The notes under the pieces: model-generated
Told to the model about the DNA's origin: nothing
What the model saw: the letters and a program-made list of their open reading frames with translations, nothing else
Databases searched by the model: none
NCBI GenBank assembly: GCA_016212845.1
Contig: JACRDR010000507.1
Coordinates: 1-16,793, forward strand
DNA: 16,793 nt
Direction of reading: 5' to 3'
DNA from: Elusimicrobiota bacterium
GTDB taxonomy: Bacteria > Elusimicrobiota > Elusimicrobia > UBA1565 > JACRDR01
In this document: piece after piece, positions 16,147 to 16,793 of the stretch
How the letters are laid out: each line of letters begins with the position of its first letter
Numbering within the stretch: the first letter of the stretch is position 1
Translations under genes and position numbers: made by a program

Positions 16147-16562
16147 TATTTCCTTTCGCGCGCGAGGAGCGACTTCAGCCAGTCGAAGGCGTGGTGCTTC
16201 TTCCAGTCGCGGAACTCGCCCGCGTCGAAGAAGACGCCGTAGCAGGTCGCGCAGGCCTCGAAGTGGATGTCTTTCCGATCCCGGTCGATCATCTTGAGCA
16301 TCGCGGTGCGGCAAACGGGACACTGGATGTCCTGGACCTTGTCCATCGTTTTGCCCTTCGCGGCATCGCCCAAATCCAGATTTTCGGAATCGTCGTCGCG
16401 CTTGAGGTCTTCGTGCTCGAGGAGATCGAACCAAAGTCCCTGGCAGTTCGTGCAGCGGTCGACCTCGGTGTCCTGATGCACGACGGGCTGCATCGGCGAG
16501 GCGCACTTGGGACAGCGAAGGAGTCCTTCCCGGTCCTGCTTCGATTCGGGGTTCTTGGGCAT
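16146..16562 (-). CDS. Double zinc-ribbon protein (zf-TFIIB type)
   Basis: 138 residues with two four-cysteine ribbons. The first is C17-x2-C20 paired with C37-x2-C40 and followed by GLWFD; the second is C81-x2-C84 with C104-x2-C107 followed by GVFFD. This CPxC...C-x2-C-x-G-(V/L)-(W/F)-F-D pattern is the zf-TFIIB family (YhbP/YjbC-like small bacterial proteins), here duplicated with an acidic linker (55-68) between. The C-terminal tail is Lys/His/Trp rich. The molecular role of the family in bacteria is not established; a nucleic-acid or protein-binding function is inferred. It heads the minus-strand operon from a leaderless-type promoter. Confidence 0.9.
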   Translation of the reverse strand: MPKNPESKQDREGLLRCPKCASPMQPVVHQDTEVDRCTNCQGLWFDLLEHEDLKRDDDSENLDLGDAAKGKTMDKVQDIQCPVCRTAMLKMIDRDRKDIHFEACATCYGVFFDAGEFRDWKKHHAFDWLKSLLARERK

Positions 16563-16568
16563 GGGCCG

Positions 16569-16597
16569 AGTTTAGCACCCGGCCCAAAGTCCCGCAA
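16569..16597 (-). promoter_or_regulatory. Extended -10 promoter of the zinc-ribbon/aminotransferase operon
   Basis: On the minus strand, TTGCGG (16597-16592), a 17-bp spacer and TGC-TAAACT (extended -10, hexamer 16574-16569) precede the ATG by only 6 nt. The geometry is the same as for the giant gene, predicting a leaderless mRNA. There is no Shine-Dalgarno sequence. Confidence 0.55.
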
Positions 16598-16669
16598 GGC
16601 TGGCGAAGCGGTCCGGCGGAGGCGGAACCGCAACGGAGTCAATATGGGGTCTGTCCCACAGCTGTCCAG
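16598..16669. other. Non-coding gap with GGGGTCTGTCCC-type motif, possible mobile-element end
   Basis: Between the edge gene and the zinc-ribbon promoter lies a motif ATATGGGGTCTGTCCC (16643-16656 region), followed by a palindrome ACAGCTGT (16658-16665) and a second CTGTCC copy (16662-16667). Motifs of this GGGGTCTGTCCC type are often seen flanking IS200/REP-associated transposase genes in bacterial genomes; this is from memory and was not checked here. No complete terminal inverted repeat is visible within the window. Confidence 0.3.
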
Positions 16670-16792
16670 CTAAAACTCCAGACATAGCTGAGGGTCAGGG
16701 GATGCCATCCGCCTAAGGCGTCGCTCGTTTAGGCGCAGCAGGTCAATGATCTTCGCTCGCTGCAGCAGCGTCTCTTTGACCACTCGGTGCAG
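16670..16792 (-). CDS. 3' end of an unidentified gene entering from the right edge (last 40 codons)
   Basis: Minus-strand codons from 16792 to the TAG at 16670 read LHRVVKETLLQRAKIIDLLR, then a basic stretch LNERRLRRM and a tail ending in QLCLEF. It is a basic amphipathic helix with protein-like composition, and no stop interrupts it from the window edge. I do not recognise the family. A basic C-terminus next to a GGGGTCTGTCCC tail would suit a transposase, but this is speculation. Its 5' part is outside the window. Confidence 0.45.
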   Translation of the reverse strand: MHRVVKETLLQRAKIIDLLRLNERRLRRMASPDPQLCLEF

Positions 16793-16793
16793 A

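Noticed and set aside
16147..16587. N-terminal extension of the aminotransferase
   Set aside because: It covers the zinc-ribbon gene in another frame and is not family-like. A GTG at 16146 with a good ribosome binding site explains the start.
16608..16631. GCGGTCC/GGAACCGC imperfect hairpin as a terminator of the right-edge gene
   Set aside because: It has a bulge and no T-run on either strand, so it is too weak to call.

Overview
The window is about two-thirds G+C and almost fully coding. It looks chromosomal and bacterial, from a diderm with a Sec/lipoprotein pathway: there is a lipobox protein, a SurA/PpiD-like membrane-anchored periplasmic stub, a LytM peptidase and a bactofilin. The gene set and GC-rich codon use would fit an uncultured lineage such as Elusimicrobiota or a relative. 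That placement is an inference with low confidence, because there is no rRNA or other strong marker here.

Region 1 (1-5770, minus) is one uninterrupted reading frame. It starts at an ATG at 5770 and has no stop before the window edge, giving at least 1923 codons. It encodes a giant exported protein with a signal peptide, helical N-terminal blocks, a long region with repeated aromatic/Asn-Gly beta motifs, a late hydrophobic helix block and a Pro-rich tail with five VEAP(R/K/P) repeats. No catalytic domain is recognisable in the visible part and the C-terminus lies outside the window. I consider this the most novel object here.

Region 2 (5879-9766, plus) is a cell-envelope cluster: a small lipoprotein with a PsbP/DUF1795-like look, then, from its own promoter, an M23 (LytM) peptidase, a bactofilin, a SurA-N-like protein without a PPIase domain, and a PfkB sugar kinase. 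M23 peptidase plus bactofilin is a known cell-shape partnership.

Region 3 (9853-13757, plus) is a tightly packed five-gene operon: ABC ATPase, ABC-2-type permease, YibQ-like divergent polysaccharide deacetylase, PaaI-type thioesterase and a DUF805 membrane protein. All four junctions are start/stop overlaps. Its last gene overlaps tail-to-tail with the minus-strand operon.

Region 4 (16562-13738, minus) runs double zinc ribbon (zf-TFIIB), class I/II aminotransferase, class II aldolase, tRNA-Leu(CAA), Mpo1/DUF962 membrane protein. The tRNA sits between protein genes, and the DUF962 start codon lies 8 nt after the tRNA discriminator base. The far right edge (16670-16792) carries the last 40 codons of another minus-strand gene followed by a GGGGTCTGTCCC-type tail, perhaps the end of a mobile element.

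A theme across the window is that several genes heading transcription units (the giant gene, the lipoprotein and the zinc ribbon) have sigma70-like -35/-10 boxes whose -10 ends only 6-8 nt before the start codon. This predicts leaderless mRNAs, whereas several operon-internal genes have Shine-Dalgarno sequences.
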